From NCBI GenBank assembly GCA_027886175.1, contig JAJNNQ010000137.1, forward strand, positions 32,908,001 through 32,972,000: DNA of 64,000 nucleotides, read 5' to 3'. How positions within the stretch are numbered: the first letter of the stretch is position 1; every line of letters starts with the position of its first letter. Positions 1-14,600 of the stretch are shown here, piece after piece. Origin of the DNA: Phylloscopus collybita (taxonomy: Eukaryota > Chordata > Aves > Passeriformes > Phylloscopidae). The translations under genes and the position numbers were made by a program. The notes below the pieces were generated by a model that worked only from the letters and a program-made list of their open reading frames with translations, was not told the origin of the DNA and did not search any database.

Positions 1-3000
1 AACAAAGTACATGTTAATACAGTAATTTCAGTATATTTTAACTCTGTAGCTTTCAGTCTTGCCTTGATAGGAGTTTTCTAGAAAAGAAGTGTGCATGTAG
101 AGAAAGAAAGCCAGTCCCGTGCTATGGGAACATTTTTCACTTATAGCTCATAGTTACTGTCTTGTTGATGCATTTGCCTAGATAACAACTGTGGGGTTAA
201 ATAAAATAATTATCTATGGATGTACTCTAGTGTGCCATTTCTTGTGATAAATACTATCTTCTGCCTTAAGCCTATTTGCTGAGCTCTTAGGAATGATGCT
301 GAAACTTTGGCACACAAATTGAGATGTTTATACTACTAAGTGAACAGTCTGTCACCTACAAATGTGAGAGTACATAGTTAGGGTAGCATAATCTTTTTCA
401 TCTGCTTGTAGTCTGACACAGTCATCTGACAGAAATACGTATTTTGCATCATTGGATCAGCAGAATAAACCTGCTAAATTAATAGGGGATAAACTCAATA
501 TTTAATTTTAGCAAGGTACTTGTATGCATTTAAACACTGCTGGTTCACTGCAGTGGAGAAATGTGACAAATATGATGACAGTTCAGCATCTGCAAAATTA
601 CAACCTTGCTCCCTTTTCAGTGCATATTTGATGGCTGATCAATAAGCACTTTGGAGATTTTACTAAAGTCAGTTCTGTGATGGATACTCTCACAGGATGG
701 TCTGTCAGTTCAACAGTTTGGTGGACATTTGAGAAGCATTATTACTTGTTTCATGAGAATATTCATTGTTTGAATAACAGATCTGTGAATCTCTTGCATG
801 TTCACAGATCAGAGGCCTACAAATCTCAGAACTTTTCAATCAGTAAGTCTATTTAGGAAGGCCTGTTGCTGTTTTAACAATATCTAACAGTCTTTAAAAC
901 TCCAAGGCAAAAAGATGACATAGTGTTAAGGGAAAGAATAATATATGCAATTTAGCCTGCAAATTCTAAGCTAACTTGTTGAGGAAGTACGTACTGAAAT
1001 ACTTGGAAGCCAACTCCCTAGCTTGTTCCCATTTATTTTTCCATATGTGTCTCTCTAATGCTTCCTCAAATTAAGTTCAGCTGCTGCAATATCAGCTCTT
1101 AAGAAAGCGTTGACACATCATGAAAAAGGCTGAAAGAAAATCATGAAGAAGTTTTCCCCAAAGGCTTGCAAAATAATGATGTCACTAGTGCATGAGATAA
1201 GCAGTGCTATCAACATATCAAAGTGGACAGGAGTCAATGTGCATAGGCTGATCACTGCTCTTTACAGAGCCTATATTGATTCCTAAGCCAGCAAGGCTTG
1301 GGTAGGACTGACTCTGATATGCAGCCCTGTGAATACAGAGAGTTTCTTTTTAAATTTTAGTTATTTAGGTAACCATTTGTACCAATAACTTGTGCAGAGT
1401 TTGTTGTGAGAATGTGGATTTCAAGTAGTCGTCTTGGTTCCACATGAAGGCTGTGAGTTCCATGTAGTTCTTTCACAAAACTTGCCTTTCAGTCAGTGTA
1501 GAGTGAGACACTGGATTTGGTAGCATGTACTGTAAGCAAGCAGTGAGAGGAAGAAGTGCTCCTTGGTGCTGTGAAACTAGTGGAGTCAGTGTGGAGACAT
1601 GGGTGATACACTTGTACTCCTTCATGGAGTGCCTCTTTCAGTGAGGCAAGCGTCAGCCACAGCAAAAGGACATTTATGCCTAGTCTGCTAGTCTGTTTAA
1701 AAACTTCAGTGCTTACTGCTTTTGGCAAGCAGAACAAATCCTTGTTTCACCACTTAGACGCTTTGAGATGCAGTTAGAAAACTTTAAAATATATTTGATA
1801 CAGAGTCACAGAATATGCTGAGTTGGAATGGACTCACAAGGATCATTGAATCAAGCTCCTGGCCCTGCGTAAGACCATCTGCAAGAGTGATGTCATGTGC
1901 CCAGGAGTGTTGTCCAAACACTTCTTGAACTCAGGCAGGGCTTAGTGCTGTGACCACTTCTCTGGGGAGTCTGTTTCAGTGCCCAACCACCCTCAAGGTG
2001 AGGAACCTTTTTCTAATATCCAACTTAAACTTCCCCTGACAACTTCAGGCCATTCTCTCAGGACCTGTCACTGGTCGTGAGAGAAGAAATCAGTGTCTGG
2101 CCCTCATGAGGAAGTTGCAGATGGCAATGAGCTCTCCCCTCAGTCTCCTGTTCTCCAGGCTGAACAGACTGAGTGACCTCAGGCACTTCTCATACAGCTT
2201 CCCCTCAAGGCCCTTCACCATCTTTTTTCCCTCCTTTGGGCACTCTCCCATTAGCTTTATATCCCTCTTCTGTTGTGTCACCCAAAACTGCACACAATAC
2301 TCAAGGTGAGGCTGTCCCCTCCCTTGCCTGGCTGGCAGTGCTGTGCCTGATGCACCCCAGGACATGGGTGGCCCTCCTGGCTACCAGGGCACTGCTGATT
2401 TGTATTCCACTTTCCCTTAACCCCCAGGTCCGTTTCCACGGCACTGCCCTCCAGCCTCCCATTCCCCAGTCTGTCCATTCATCCAGGGTTGCTCCATCCC
2501 AGGTACAGAGTCCCACCACCTTTCCTTTGATAGACTTCAGGAGGTTGGTGATGGCCTAGTTCTCTTAATTTGTCAAGGTCTCTCTGCAGGTCCTCCCCGC
2601 TTTGGAGGGAGTCAGCAGCTCCTCCCAGCTTTGTATCTCCTGTGGACTTGCTTAGTATCCCTTCTGGTCATGCATCCAAGTCATTAATGAAGATGTTGAA
2701 GGACCGAAGGACCAAAGGACCTAAGATAGCCCTGCAGAACCCCACTAGTGACAGGTCACCAGTCTGATGTCACCCCATTCACTATAACAATGTCCAAGCA
2801 ATGGGCCAGTTGCTCACCTATCTCATGATGTGTTTATCCAGCCATGTGCTGGACATTTTATCCAGAAGGATACTCGTAGAGACAGTATTGAAAGATCTAC
2901 TGAAATGCAAGATTACATCTACTGGCTTCCCTTGGTTGACTAGGTGGGTAACCTTGCCATAAAAGGTAATCAAGTTTGATCAACAGGACTTTCCTCTCAC

Positions 3001-5483
3001 AAAGCTGTGACCAGTGACTGTGTTGTCTTTCAGGAGTTATCCAATACCTCCCAGAATAATCTTCTTCATAGCTTTACCAGGCACTGAAGTGAGATTGACA
3101 GACCTGTAGGTTCTAGGGTCCTCCTTCTTGAAAACTGGAGCAACATTTGCCAGCTCCCAGTCAGCCTGGACTTTGCCAATTCCCAAGACTGCTCAAAAAC
3201 TGAGAGAGAGGTCTTGTGATGTCATCAGCCAGCTCTTGGAGAATTCTTGGGTTGATTCCATCAGGGCCCATAGTTCCCTCTGAAGGCAGAGTACATAAGA
3301 AAGTAACTTTTCTAGGTGTTAAGACACATGAGTTAGTCTTGTCCCATCAACTAAAAAGTCTCTAGAGATGACACAGAACAAAAGACAAAAACTAAAAGCA
3401 AACACCTCTAGCCTTATGTAAAGAAACACTTAAAAGATTTGAATAGAAAGGCCAAAAGAAAAGAGCACAACTTTACTTTTAATTTTCTTTCCCCATCATT
3501 TTTAATAAGAGCCATATCACTTTCTGTGCTCTCTCTACTATATAAACCATTTCTTTAAAAAGTCCATTCCTTTTCTTTGCACTAATTCTTCTGTTTCCGT
3601 GTGGCTGTATGAGTTAAGCTCCTTAGGTACTTATTATCGACAACTTTAGGAGTGCTTTTGGAACAGTACAAGATATAGGAGACTGAAAATGCTATTTGGT
3701 TAAACTGGGAACCTTGTGTACCTCAGCCTAGTGGGTTTGCCTTCTTTGCTAACCCAACTTTGTCCATCTCTGGGGTTTTTTCTGCCTCATCCGTGCAAAT
3801 GTGAACTGGTGGGGCAGCAGCTGTTCCCAGTGGGTGTAGGCAGTGTTTGGGCAGGGAGCTCTGCATCTGCTCGGGCCTTGGAGCACAGTGTGCTCTAGAG
3901 GAGCAGCAGCAAGGACACTAAGTCCTGCTCCAGGCACTTTGGGGTTTTTTCACTTTGGGTTTACAGAGCTGTAAGCATGTTTCTTAAAAGAAAAAAGGGG
4001 CCACTTTTTAGTGCTTGTCTCCAACTGTTTTGCCTTACTACAGGAAGCTGGTGAAGAGTTGCCTGTTTCATTTTTGATATCATTGGCATCAGTCTTAAGT
4101 AGTGGCATACACAGTTATGGTGTATAACATTGTTATGCAAACTTGCATCTCTCTGAAAGTCTCCTGTCTTTCTGTTGCACAGGACTTGAAATAAGCATCA
4201 GTTCAGTCACGCACTGGGATGGTGTGCAGTTGGTTTGTGTCAATCCATGCTAAGATGTGCCATAGTGAATTTGCAATATCTAGCTGTAGTGTTCCCTGTT
4301 CTGCCACTCTATGGATGATGCTTAGGCTGGCCTAACTACTCAGTTACAAAAAGTACACTCTCCCAAGGGAATGTTTCAAGGCAGCTTCCTGAAACTGCCT
4401 GTCTCCTCCGTGGGTCACGCAAGCAGCTGGTTTGATTCCTCCCTGCCTGTGTGCCCTTCCAGATGTGAATGGTTTGCATGGCCTCCACCCAAACATAATA
4501 TCTGCTGGTGAGAGCTCTGGCACCCTTTAGAGGAAGAGAGGAGGCCTCTGGCTGCCTGAGGATGCCTTCCTGCTTTGTTCAGTGCTCTAAACTTAAGACA
4601 ACAACGCAAAGAAACAGACAACAACAAAAGACTGGGGAAGGCAGAAAGATGCTTCCTTTGGTGGAAGTGGGCAGAGACAACCCTATCCAGCAGAGGTGGG
4701 GGGTTTGTGATTGATTGCTGTCCACCGCGCAGCATTCAGGCTGAGGTTTTTCTTACTTGAAGAAAGGGAGGAGAACTGCACTAAACCAGTCCCTTTTCCT
4801 CTTTCTGGCACGTACAAGCACGTGTTTGCATACTGGCATCCTAAGCTCTCTCACCTGCAGACCCAGCACATGCGTAGAGGGTCTACAGGGAAAATATTTT
4901 CACAACTTACATACCAGGCAGCTCCTTCTTCAGTTCTCCTCTGGTTTTACATTGGCCCCAGTCTTCTGGCTGTGCAGTGGGCAGACACTTCTTTCCAGGC
5001 CATGGACAACCATCCAGCAATCTGGGGATTTGCTCCCAGGCCAAAGCTTCCCACTCCCTCTTCTTCCTTCCCCTTTCCTCAGTGCTGAAGGGATCCTTAT
5101 GCTTTCAAACATTCAATGTCCACAGCCAAGCTGTTGGACTTAGCCCAGAAGATAGTTCTATAGATTTGGTACTGCCACAGATTTAGTTTTGTTCATTATT
5201 TAGAGTTTCACTTGAAGACAAGAATACTGAAATTTAATAAGAGTGGCTTTTGCTCTTTCGTATCAAAAAAAATGAAAGAAGAAAATCCCTATTTGGAATA
5301 CTGTTAAATAAATCAGAAAAGAAAAATGCAACCAAAAGTCCTCAATCTCCTCAACTGGCAAAGAAACTTACCCAAGATCCACGTTTATAAGTCAATATTT
5401 TCCTCCAAGACCCTGTGATTTTTCTGTAGATACCTTTATATTTTCATTTTCTCCAATTCTCCTTTGACTCTTGCCTTTTGCAG
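1..5483 (+). other. SRGAP1: SRGAP1 intron (inferred intron 4), 3' part
   Basis: AT-rich non-coding sequence ending in a polypyrimidine stretch and TTTTGCAG just before exon 5. The only recognisable insertion is the antisense CR1 LINE at 1801-3290. The part from 4380 to 5160 is somewhat richer in G and C and contains several short chance open frames, but none resembles a protein I know. No exon of the N-terminal F-BAR could be found, so exons 1-4 lie further upstream. Confidence 0.85.
1801..3290 (-). mobile_element. CR1 LINE fragment, 5'-truncated, antisense to SRGAP1
   Basis: The left edge reads as the reverse complement of a CR1 3' end (AGTTGGAATGGACTCACAAGGATCATTGAATC). Reading leftwards on the minus strand from about 3290, decayed reverse-transcriptase text is visible, with words such as DGINPRILQELADDIT, VQADWELANVAPVFKKED and, near 2300-2090, LEYCVQFW, KMVKGLEGKLYEK and LFSLENRRLRGELI. 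These match the end of CR1 ORF2. Frameshifts and stops break the frame, so the element is dead. About 1.5 kb remains of an element that is several kb when complete. The right boundary is approximate. Confidence 0.9.
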
Positions 5484-5666
5484 GTCATGAAAACATACCA
5501 CATGTATCATGCAGAGAGCATCAGTGCAGAAAGCAAACTGAAGGAGGCAGAGAAGCAAGAAGAAAAACAGATTGGGAGGTCAGGAGACCCTGTTTTTCAT
5601 ATTCGACTAGAAGAAAGGCACCAGAGACGGAGCTCTGTGAAAAAGATTGAAAAAATGAAGGAAAAA
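5484..5666 (+). CDS. SRGAP1: SRGAP1 exon 5 (F-BAR)
   Basis: 61 codons, phase 0 to phase 0, acceptor TTTTGCAG, donor AAA|GTAAAT. It encodes [20 protein letters not shown] through KKIEKMKEK, roughly residues 164-224 by human numbering. This is a charged helix of the F-BAR core, rich in Lys, Glu and Arg, part of the long antiparallel helical bundle that dimerises and contacts membrane lipids. The preceding residues (human ELYT) lie in the exon before this window. Confidence 0.95.
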
Positions 5667-8600
5667 GTAAATAGTCCTTTTATTTAGCTTCATTTGAAAT
5701 AAATTCAGTGCATTTCTGACATTCTTTGGCATGATATTAGGCAGAGGAATCCAGCTGGGAAATAAAATTAAGCAAGGTACACATAATAAACTAGCAGTGA
5801 GTTATAGATAACTTGACATAATTTCAGTTCAGAGAGATGAATGCTTCATTCCCAATATAATTCTTACTATAAAGTTTGTCACATTTGAAACAAAATACTA
5901 AGTTTTCACTTTGCATTATATTTGTTGTATGTATAACAGGCTGGAAATTAAGATTCTTCCTTGTTACTAGGAATGTGTGCTTGAATTGTTACCATTTCTG
6001 CTGCATACCAAAAATGAAGTAATTAAAATACATTAATATGCAATGTCTTTCCTAGCGTCAAGCAAAATATTCTGAAAACAAGCTGAAATCTATTAAGGCC
6101 CGTAATGAATATCTGCTCACCCTTGAAGCAACTAATGCTTCTGTTTTCAAGTATTATATTCACGACCTTTCGGATTTAATCGATGTAAGTATTGGCACAT
6201 CTGTATTCATGTTTATTCTGTGCAGGAGTAATAATTTTTTTTCAGTCTTAAAGGAACTATATTAGCCATACGGATCGCCTACAGTGCAATTGCTGTTTAT
6301 AATGTTGTGTGATACAATCAGAAGTTTCTCCCTTATTTCCACAAAACAAAGTGCCAGTAAGATGCTGAACCCATTCCTTTAAAGTTTTAACATTGTGTTT
6401 GCTCCCCGTGTGTCAATAGAAAATACAACATTTCCATTATGTATGATCTCTGGGATCTAAATATTTTTTACAAGTTAAACTTCTGAACTGGTCATCTAAT
6501 AGTATTTAATTAAAAAGAAGCAATTTCTTCCATGTTTTCAAAATTCTTTAGTTTCATTCATTTAGTCATAGAATCATACATACAGTGGCTTCTTACTTAA
6601 TGCAGTTTGAAGAAGGGACACAGTCAGTCCTGTACTCTATACTGTCAACACACTTGTTACTTATTTTCAGTAAGTTGTTTGTATGAGAACATGCTAGAAG
6701 AATAAGGTTATACACTAATGTTGACTTGTGCCAGCATTTAGTCTCCTGTATTACTGACATTTTCACATGATGCAGAGGGAGCATCCTGCACCCTTACTAC
6801 ATCCCACCCTCTTTCTAAGCTGGCTTTTTATATGACAGAGAGAATACAGAGACAGCAAACACAAACCCCAGAACATTCATTCAATGGCACTGGAGAGTTA
6901 AATACCTTAGTGGGTCCACCTCTCTGGTCCATTTAAAATCCTAGATATTTGAATATGCTTGCTACTGCAGCAGTAACATATGTTACTTACAATAGTAAAG
7001 AACATTCATATACAGCTCTGGTATCTACTATAGAATAAATTAATACAGAATTTGACAAGAAGTGTCTCATTTCTACTGACTGGAGAAGTAAAGCTTCACA
7101 GAGAACAGGAAAAATGCCTTCTTGAGATAATTGGACTAAAATAGCTGCATATATGTGTTTAATTATATGTCATCTAAATACTGATCGTGAGTTTTCTTCG
7201 TCATTTCTAGTTTTTCTATAATTTATAAAATCTTGTCTGATTTTGTTATAACTTTTCCCTTTCAAATGGTTTTGCTTCATTTCTTTCTTGCTTTCCTATA
7301 AAAGATGGCAATGAATCTTTTTTGTGTTTTCAGTATTTTTTTCTGTCTCTATTTCAACATCTCTTTTATTCCTTTCCTAGTTGCTACTGCATGTTTATTC
7401 CTGATTTCTTGTGGTTTATTCTGTGACCTGTCCTTGTCTAATCTGTATCCATCCCCTTGCACAGTCTGTTCCACCCATCTAGGCTGCCTGGGCACTGAAA
7501 GCATTTACCAGGACCTACAGGTGGATGATTAGGGCAGAAAACAAAGGACAAGCCGTGTACCTGCTGGGGTAGCCCCCAAGTGAGAAGCTGACCCTACCTA
7601 ACAGATGATTATCCTGCTACTGCTTAAAGAATGACAGATTTTTGGACAGGAGTTAAGGGCATGTCTCATACATGTGAACTTCATGAATTCTTCTTGGATT
7701 CTGGAAGGAAGGAAAGGTCCCTTTCTTTTTGTTTCCAGCACCCTTGCCCCTTCAGAAGCTGGATAGGTGCTCATTTTGTCACCTGCCTTCCCATTCAGAG
7801 TTCACATTTCTCCAAGAATGTGTGTGTTTCTACTTCCAAACTTTATCAGGCTGGAAAATGCATCTGATTCTTATCTACTTCAGTGATGTCCACAGAGGTT
7901 TCTGTAGCAGTGAAACCTGAGGGAAGGAGCAACAAGCCTAGAGCTTAACAAAGAATTGTGAGGGGAGGAGAAGTGAAGCTTTTTGTCCCTACACGCACAG
8001 AGCCAACACTCATTGGAGTTAGTGTATGTAAAGTTATTTACACAACCACGCAGACTAGAGCTTCCTAACTACTAATATTTAATAAAAATATACATTCTAC
8101 AATATTTAGTAACACAGAAAAATTGTATCCACTCTGCCTGCCTTTTTGAAAGCCATGGACCGATGTACATAATAACATTCTTTTGGCAAAATGGCTTGAG
8201 AAATTACTCTTCCCTAAGGAATTTAAATGGAAAGTCTAGCTGCCCTTTGCATCACTGTTTTGTAAGAGTTGGCTGTAAACATGTGCAACCAGAATTTGCT
8301 TCAGAGCTAATTTAATCCAATTGTGAGCTTGTTTAAATGAAGTGTCTTTCAGACATTTGTATTTAATCAGAATATGCTGTGAAAGCATTGGTATTTAGAC
8401 AGAGTGTTTGCCACTTGACAAAGGAAACTCTTCTTTGTAAATGCAAGCATCTTGGCAAGGTTTTGGAGTTGTATCATTGGAATGTGAGACATGCTTCCCA
8501 GTGGCCATATGTTGCAACAGTACAGACTACCTCATTCTGTAAATCTGTTAATGTCATGGTACAATTTGGAGTTTTCAGAGCAATGGTGGTGATTTCACTC

Positions 8601-11600
8601 TTTGCCCTCTCTATTTTGTCCCACTTTGCTTGCCTGACTTCCCGTACTTCCCTGAACTCTCTCTCATTGCCTGTATGGAAGGGTATTACCTCTCCTCTGT
8701 GTCTGAATTCCAGTTAACATGGAAAGAATTAGATCTCCCCAAGCTGTTGCCCATAAATGAAATGGAATGTTTTCCTATGTTAGTGACAAACATGTCTAAT
8801 GAAAATGGGATAAATACATGCAGTAAACTGCTCTATAATTTTTTTTAACAAAAGGTTGGGGACAATAGTGGAACTGCTAATTTTCACACACAAAAAAAAA
8901 AAAAAAACCAACAAAAACCCAACAAACAAGGAAACAAAAACCAACACAAAAAAACCCACCACAACCAAACAAAAAAAACCCCCTAATTTTCATTTGGATT
9001 CCACTGCATTTTCCGTATATGAGGCTTATATGGAAAATCCTGAATTACTATTCCCCATCTGAACTCAGTCTGAACTGTTCAACTCTGTCATTTCATTAAC
9101 AGAGCTCCGAGCTTCTGACTTAAAATTTTGATGTGTTGCTCATTTTAAGCTGTTGTGATAAAAGCCATATAAAAATATTGCTGGAGTCTTAGCTGGATAA
9201 TTTAATGCATTTAGTGAGCTGAGGGATGAGACCAACATTTGCAAAGAAGCAGAGAGATAAACAGGATTTGATATGCACAGTGTATTTCTGTCCTCTGCAT
9301 ATTATACTAAGAGGAATTTGAATTTTCTGTTAAATATTTCTTCTCTGCTGACTAGAATGGGATCTAGTTCAAGTGCAGGACAGAATTAGTTTTTTTTCTT
9401 TATTTGTACCTGGGAAAAAATGGTAAAGATTAGCTGAATTAAATAAGCTTTACCTAGTATGTAGATTTTTTTTTTAAGATTTTGAATTTCAGAGGAGCAC
9501 CAGACTATACACTGCTGCTAATCTGACTGTTAGTGCCAGCATCTGTCCATATGGCACATACTTTTGCTCATTTACATTCATTAAATTTGTCTCAGTATAA
9601 GAGGAGGGTAAGAACCTTTTTTCAGACTTCCCGTGCTTTTTTTTTTGATCTGAAGATAAATACTAGGAAATAGTGACCAAAACAACTTTACTGTAGTTCT
9701 GCTGCTGAAATAAATGAAATATTAATCTCTTGGTCTTTCTTAAAGTGGAGTTTCTGAATCTCTAATTGCATATGCATACTTTGGATCATTAAGAAGTTAA
9801 GGAACATTTAGCTGTTGTGAACTTAGTTTATTCTGTAAAGGTTCTTTATTAATCATTCATAAAACCAAGTTTAAAAGTAGGGTAGAGTGTGTGCAGCTCA
9901 CAATCTTTATTACCTATGTCCTCATAAATATGGTATGTACCCTTAGATCCCTTTGATTTGTATGTGGATGTCTGTGTAACAAAATCCTTAGAAAGTGACT
10001 TATTCAGAGATTAAGGCTTTTTTTATGAATTCCTCTTTCCATTGACATTAGAATTCTGTTACTATTCCTGAAACAAAATCAAATTAAATAAGAGCAGCTT
10101 GGTTTGGTTGAAGCTCTGTGCTAAGCACTGCAGTTTGTTTTATTCAAGCCTAAATATACTCTGGGGTACAATAAAGGCAGTAAATGCTCTTGAGACTGCT
10201 TCAGATTTAATTTCAAATAAGAATAAAATGCAAATTACAAAATTAATTTTTCCCACATATCCCAAATGCATCCCTCAATCCCCCTTCACTTTGCCCAACC
10301 AAAAGTCTTTATGAATCCAGAAATGCAAACAAACTCATAGTTTCATTCTGTTACTTTTCATCTTCATGTCTTACTGCACCAAGTGACATCTCATCTCTCT
10401 AGCCCATAGATAGGGAGCAGATCCATAGGTAGATAACCAGCCTGGCTAGACCCTTGCTGTCCTGACTAGTGAACCTCTAAGACTCATATTTATTTTGGCT
10501 AACAATGTGGTCACTCACTTGAACTATAGAGGTCTTTCCACAAATCTACAGATTTTTCCTGAAAATCATGTAAATACATGTGCATATGTGTGTGTGTGTG
10601 TATAGACAACTCTCTTTTCTAAACCATCTTTCCAGCAGAGTAAAACAGTACATTTCTTTCTGGGTAGCCAAGATACTTTGACAGAGCTGTTTCCCAGTTA
10701 TGATCTGTGTCTCCAGATTTTGGTGAGAGTGGGCTATGGCCTGGCAGAAGTAAGAGTTGTGATGTCTGAATGTTTAGTTTTGCTTTTAAAAAAATAACTT
10801 CCCTCATACAAATTCTATTTTTACATAAGTAATTGAAGCAAAATTTCAAGTTCAGATGTTTGCAATTCTATTCAGAGAGACACTTGGGATAAGGCATTAG
10901 TTCAGGATCTGCATTTAATTTTTGTTTTCTCTGCTGGTATTGGCATTGCAAGAAAATGCCTTAGCCTGGCAGGATACTCTGCTTCACTTGAAAAATCCTG
11001 TTCTTGTCTGAGAGGCTGTTGCCTTTGTTGCCTTGTTCAGCTGTCATCACTTGCCAAAGATGATCATGGTGATAGTGACTGAGTAGATGAAGGGTTAAAC
11101 AATGAGGTTGTGTCACAGCATAAAGGCTGCAGTCTTACATTCCAGCTTGCAAAAAAGCTGCATCAGAAACCCACACAGCTCTAATTGTAAATCAATAAGC
11201 TTTCTAGTAATACTCGGATTAATCCACTAGAGCCAAAATTCAGGCTGTAGTTTTATAACACATGGGTAGTTGGCAATGCTAAACCTGGCATTGCCCTCTA
11301 TTTCTAATTCCTTCTCAGTTTAATCTTCCATGAGGTCTCTCTGAAAGTAATGCACATGAAATAAAACAGCTGTCCCAATTCACTTTCTTATCAGGACTTT
11401 TAGTCTGTCTTTCTCATCCAAGATAGTGAATTAAATATGAAATCTGATTTGACATAGAACAAGAGAAAAACACCAAGAGACTTTTCCTTTTAGAAACAGT
11501 TTTTTTGAGGCTGGTGTTCTTTGCAATATGGATGTACTTTAGTATAAAAGTTGAGGGGCTGTTTTAGTAAGTGTAACACAAATTTCCATTTTATAAATGC

Positions 11601-14600
11601 AAAAAAAAAGAGGTTAGCATCTGTGTGTTTGATTGAACATGACATCTTTTTCATTTTCTTTGAATGGTTCAGCATCTGGTTTTTCAGAGAGCCACTGTCC
11701 CATCTGCAGTCTCTACCTGGAATACTTGCTAGGAGTGAAAACTTAGTCTTTCTGGAAGCTTTGTTCTGAATAAAACAGGTCTCTGATAGATTTCAGAGAG
11801 CAGCTTCATCACAAGTCATTACAGCACCTAAATCAAGGTCAAGTGTTTCATTCCCTTTTATTCATCAGTGAAGTGTTTCATTCCCTTCTACACACAGGTT
11901 TTGGTAGGGTAAATAGTTTGAAAGCTCTTTCCTGTATAGTGTGTACAACTGTTTATCTGTCTCCCTCTCTGTCTCTTTCTCTCCGTTTTCAAATAAGTGA
12001 GAGGAAAGGGAGGGGAATGTGATTGCATGAGTCCTGTGAGGTTTGTGATAGCTGTGAGGGGGGTACTCATATAAACAGTGCATATATGCTTGTAGGGTAC
12101 AGAGGACTGAATTCAAATTGCTTCTTTACCCAGCTCCATCCCCTGTAGGGATGGATGACTTTAGGCTGTGGGTGGGCAGTGAGGAGGAGTGGCTGGGGAC
12201 TGAGGGATGCCCTAGAGCAGAGTGCTCTGACTGCTCTGGCCAGGCCTTGGCCTCTGGTTGGGGCAGATCTCACCTGTTTGAATAAAGAGCACTGCTTTGT
12301 ATACAACTGTTAGCAAACTGATGTGCCACTGTTGAGGTGACATCTCCCCTTACCTGGAGGCTCACTGAGCAGAAACTGTATTTACTGTACAGTGTAGAGA
12401 AACAAGCAGTTGATATGCTACTGCTGTGACATTTTTTAAATATATTCAGCTGTTCTCTAAAATATTAACAAAACATGAATAATGCAAACTGAGGATGCTT
12501 ATAATTCAAGAACAAACACGACTTTATGTTTTACCAATTAGGTTTCAATTACATCCCATTTCATAGGGAAAAAAAACTGACATGCATTATTACTTTCTGC
12601 ATTTAGTAATGTGATGTGCATTGCTGGCTCTGTATGACCACGGGAAAAAAGGTGTTTACATTAAATACATTTTCGTGATGAGGGGAAAAGATGTTAAACC
12701 CTTCCTGTTGTATCAAAAAGCATTTTAGATGGATTCCTTATGCTCGAGGTATGTGTGGAGGTTTTTGTCTGGGCACAGGCATGGTAAGCAGGAATCGCTT
12801 CAAGTTCACTTTGCTGCTGTCATTAACTTAGATGATAGTTAATTATGTTAGGGTGTGTTTAGATAGGTGATTCAGAGCTTACAGATGCTATTGATACTGA
12901 AAAGCTCACTTGTGCCTGTAGTCCCAGACTTTATTGATATAAATACAGTGCCTGCACTTCTGTATCTGATAAGCAGACTGTCACACAATGTACACTTGAT
13001 CTCTTTTCTAAAACTGTCCATTAATCTTTGCAACAGATTGAGGATACTAAATACTTACTGTCTTGATCCCAGTAGTGTATTTTAATTTAGAAGCTATTGT
13101 GTTAAATACTTCAAAGATAGAAAAATTTCAGAAAATTTTAGTGACAGTTTCAGGATTGTGATATTAGAATGGAGTTCCTCCTTTTAAATTTGTTTTCTTT
13201 TCCCTTTGTTGTTTTTTTAGTGTTGTGATCTTGGATACCATGCTAGTCTGAACAGAGCCCTAAGAACATACCTTTCTGCAGAGTATAACCTTGAAACTTC
13301 CAGGCATGAGGGATTAGACATCATTGAAAATGCAGTTGACAGCTTGGAGCCACGCAGTGACAAGCAGAGATTCATGGAAATGTACCCCACTGCTTTTTGT
13401 CCACCAATGAAATTTGAGTTCCAATCTCATATGGGTGATGAGGTCTGTACAGTGACAAGTATCCCCACAGTGACTGTTTCTGCATACCAGGATAGAGAAT
13501 TTATAATTTACCAAACCCTTTTACAAAGAGTTTGGTGAAAGCTACCCAAAAGTCAGTGGATCAGCAATAACGTTTTGCAAAACTTGCAGCACTGTCTGTT
13601 GCTTCAAAGTTCTGATGTAAAAAGTGTTAAGTGTTGTTATATTCTGTATCACTCATAATGACATCGCTATAAATTTGCTGGCCAGCCCGTGCTCAGCCCA
13701 ACACCAGTGTAAGCAGTGGCTTTATGTCTTTACAACCTGCATCAGTCATAACAGAGTTTGTGGGTGCTATTTGAGAGCAGCTACAGAGCCGCTCCTAATT
13801 ACTCGTGCTGCAATGCAGCCTTTTCCACTTCTTCCCCCATTTTACCATCTGGAGATTTCAAGCATCCTGGGTACCCCAGCTGTGCCCTGTTCTGCTACAC
13901 CAAAGGCCAGTAGCAAAGCAGAATTCAAAATCACCCACATACGTCTTTTCTTTTCTGAAGGTAACTTCAGGGTTTGTATTTCTGTGTGATACAAAAGCAA
14001 CAAAAAGCAGACATACAAAAAAGCTGTGCTCTTTATTCATAAGCTGTAGCACATACTTTCACACTTTGTAACACATAAATACTTTAAATTTAGATGGATG
14101 CATTTTGTTGTCTGCTTTATTAAGTTTTAATAGTGTTGGTAGGAATTCACCTAGCTTTAAGAAGAACAACTGAAGACTATTGAGTGTTTTTTTTTAATTA
14201 CTTGCATCTTACAGCTTTTTCTTGATTCTTTGTTAGGTTTGCCAGGTCACTGCCCAGCAACCTGTGCAAGCAGAGCTTATGCTTAGGTATCAACAACTAC
14301 AGTCACGATTGGCTACACTCAAAATTGAAAATGAGGAGGTAAGGCCTATGTCTACAAGGGCTAAGCATTGAACATAATTTTCAGGAAGGTGCAGTGTTTT
14401 CTACCCTGCCAAAAGCATGTAAATGACCCTGAAGTGGCTCCAATCTTTATAAGTGGCTTCATTTTTAAAAATTAAATACTTGCACATATGCTAAGGTAGA
14501 TCCTCACCTGCTTTACAGAGGTTTGGAAATACTGTGTCTTTCACCTGTCCTTGCATTCACATTATGATGTTCCATGTTTTGAAGATGCTTCAGTGCAAAC

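Larger units (their letters stand above)
6185..13220 (+). other. SRGAP1: SRGAP1 7.0-kb intron between exons 6 and 7
   Basis: AT-rich intron from GTAAGT to GTTTTTTTAG. It holds an A/C-rich simple tract at 8885-8985, a (TG)n run at about 10586-10602 and a 17-bp exact direct repeat at 11841-11857 and 11871-11887 (period 30). A short TCATAGAATCAT string near 6565 looks like a CR1 end but is too short to call. I see no coding exon. Confidence 0.85.

Noticed and set aside
6563..6580. TCATAGAATCAT string resembling a CR1 3' end
   Set aside because: Under 20 bases with no adjoining CR1 sequence.
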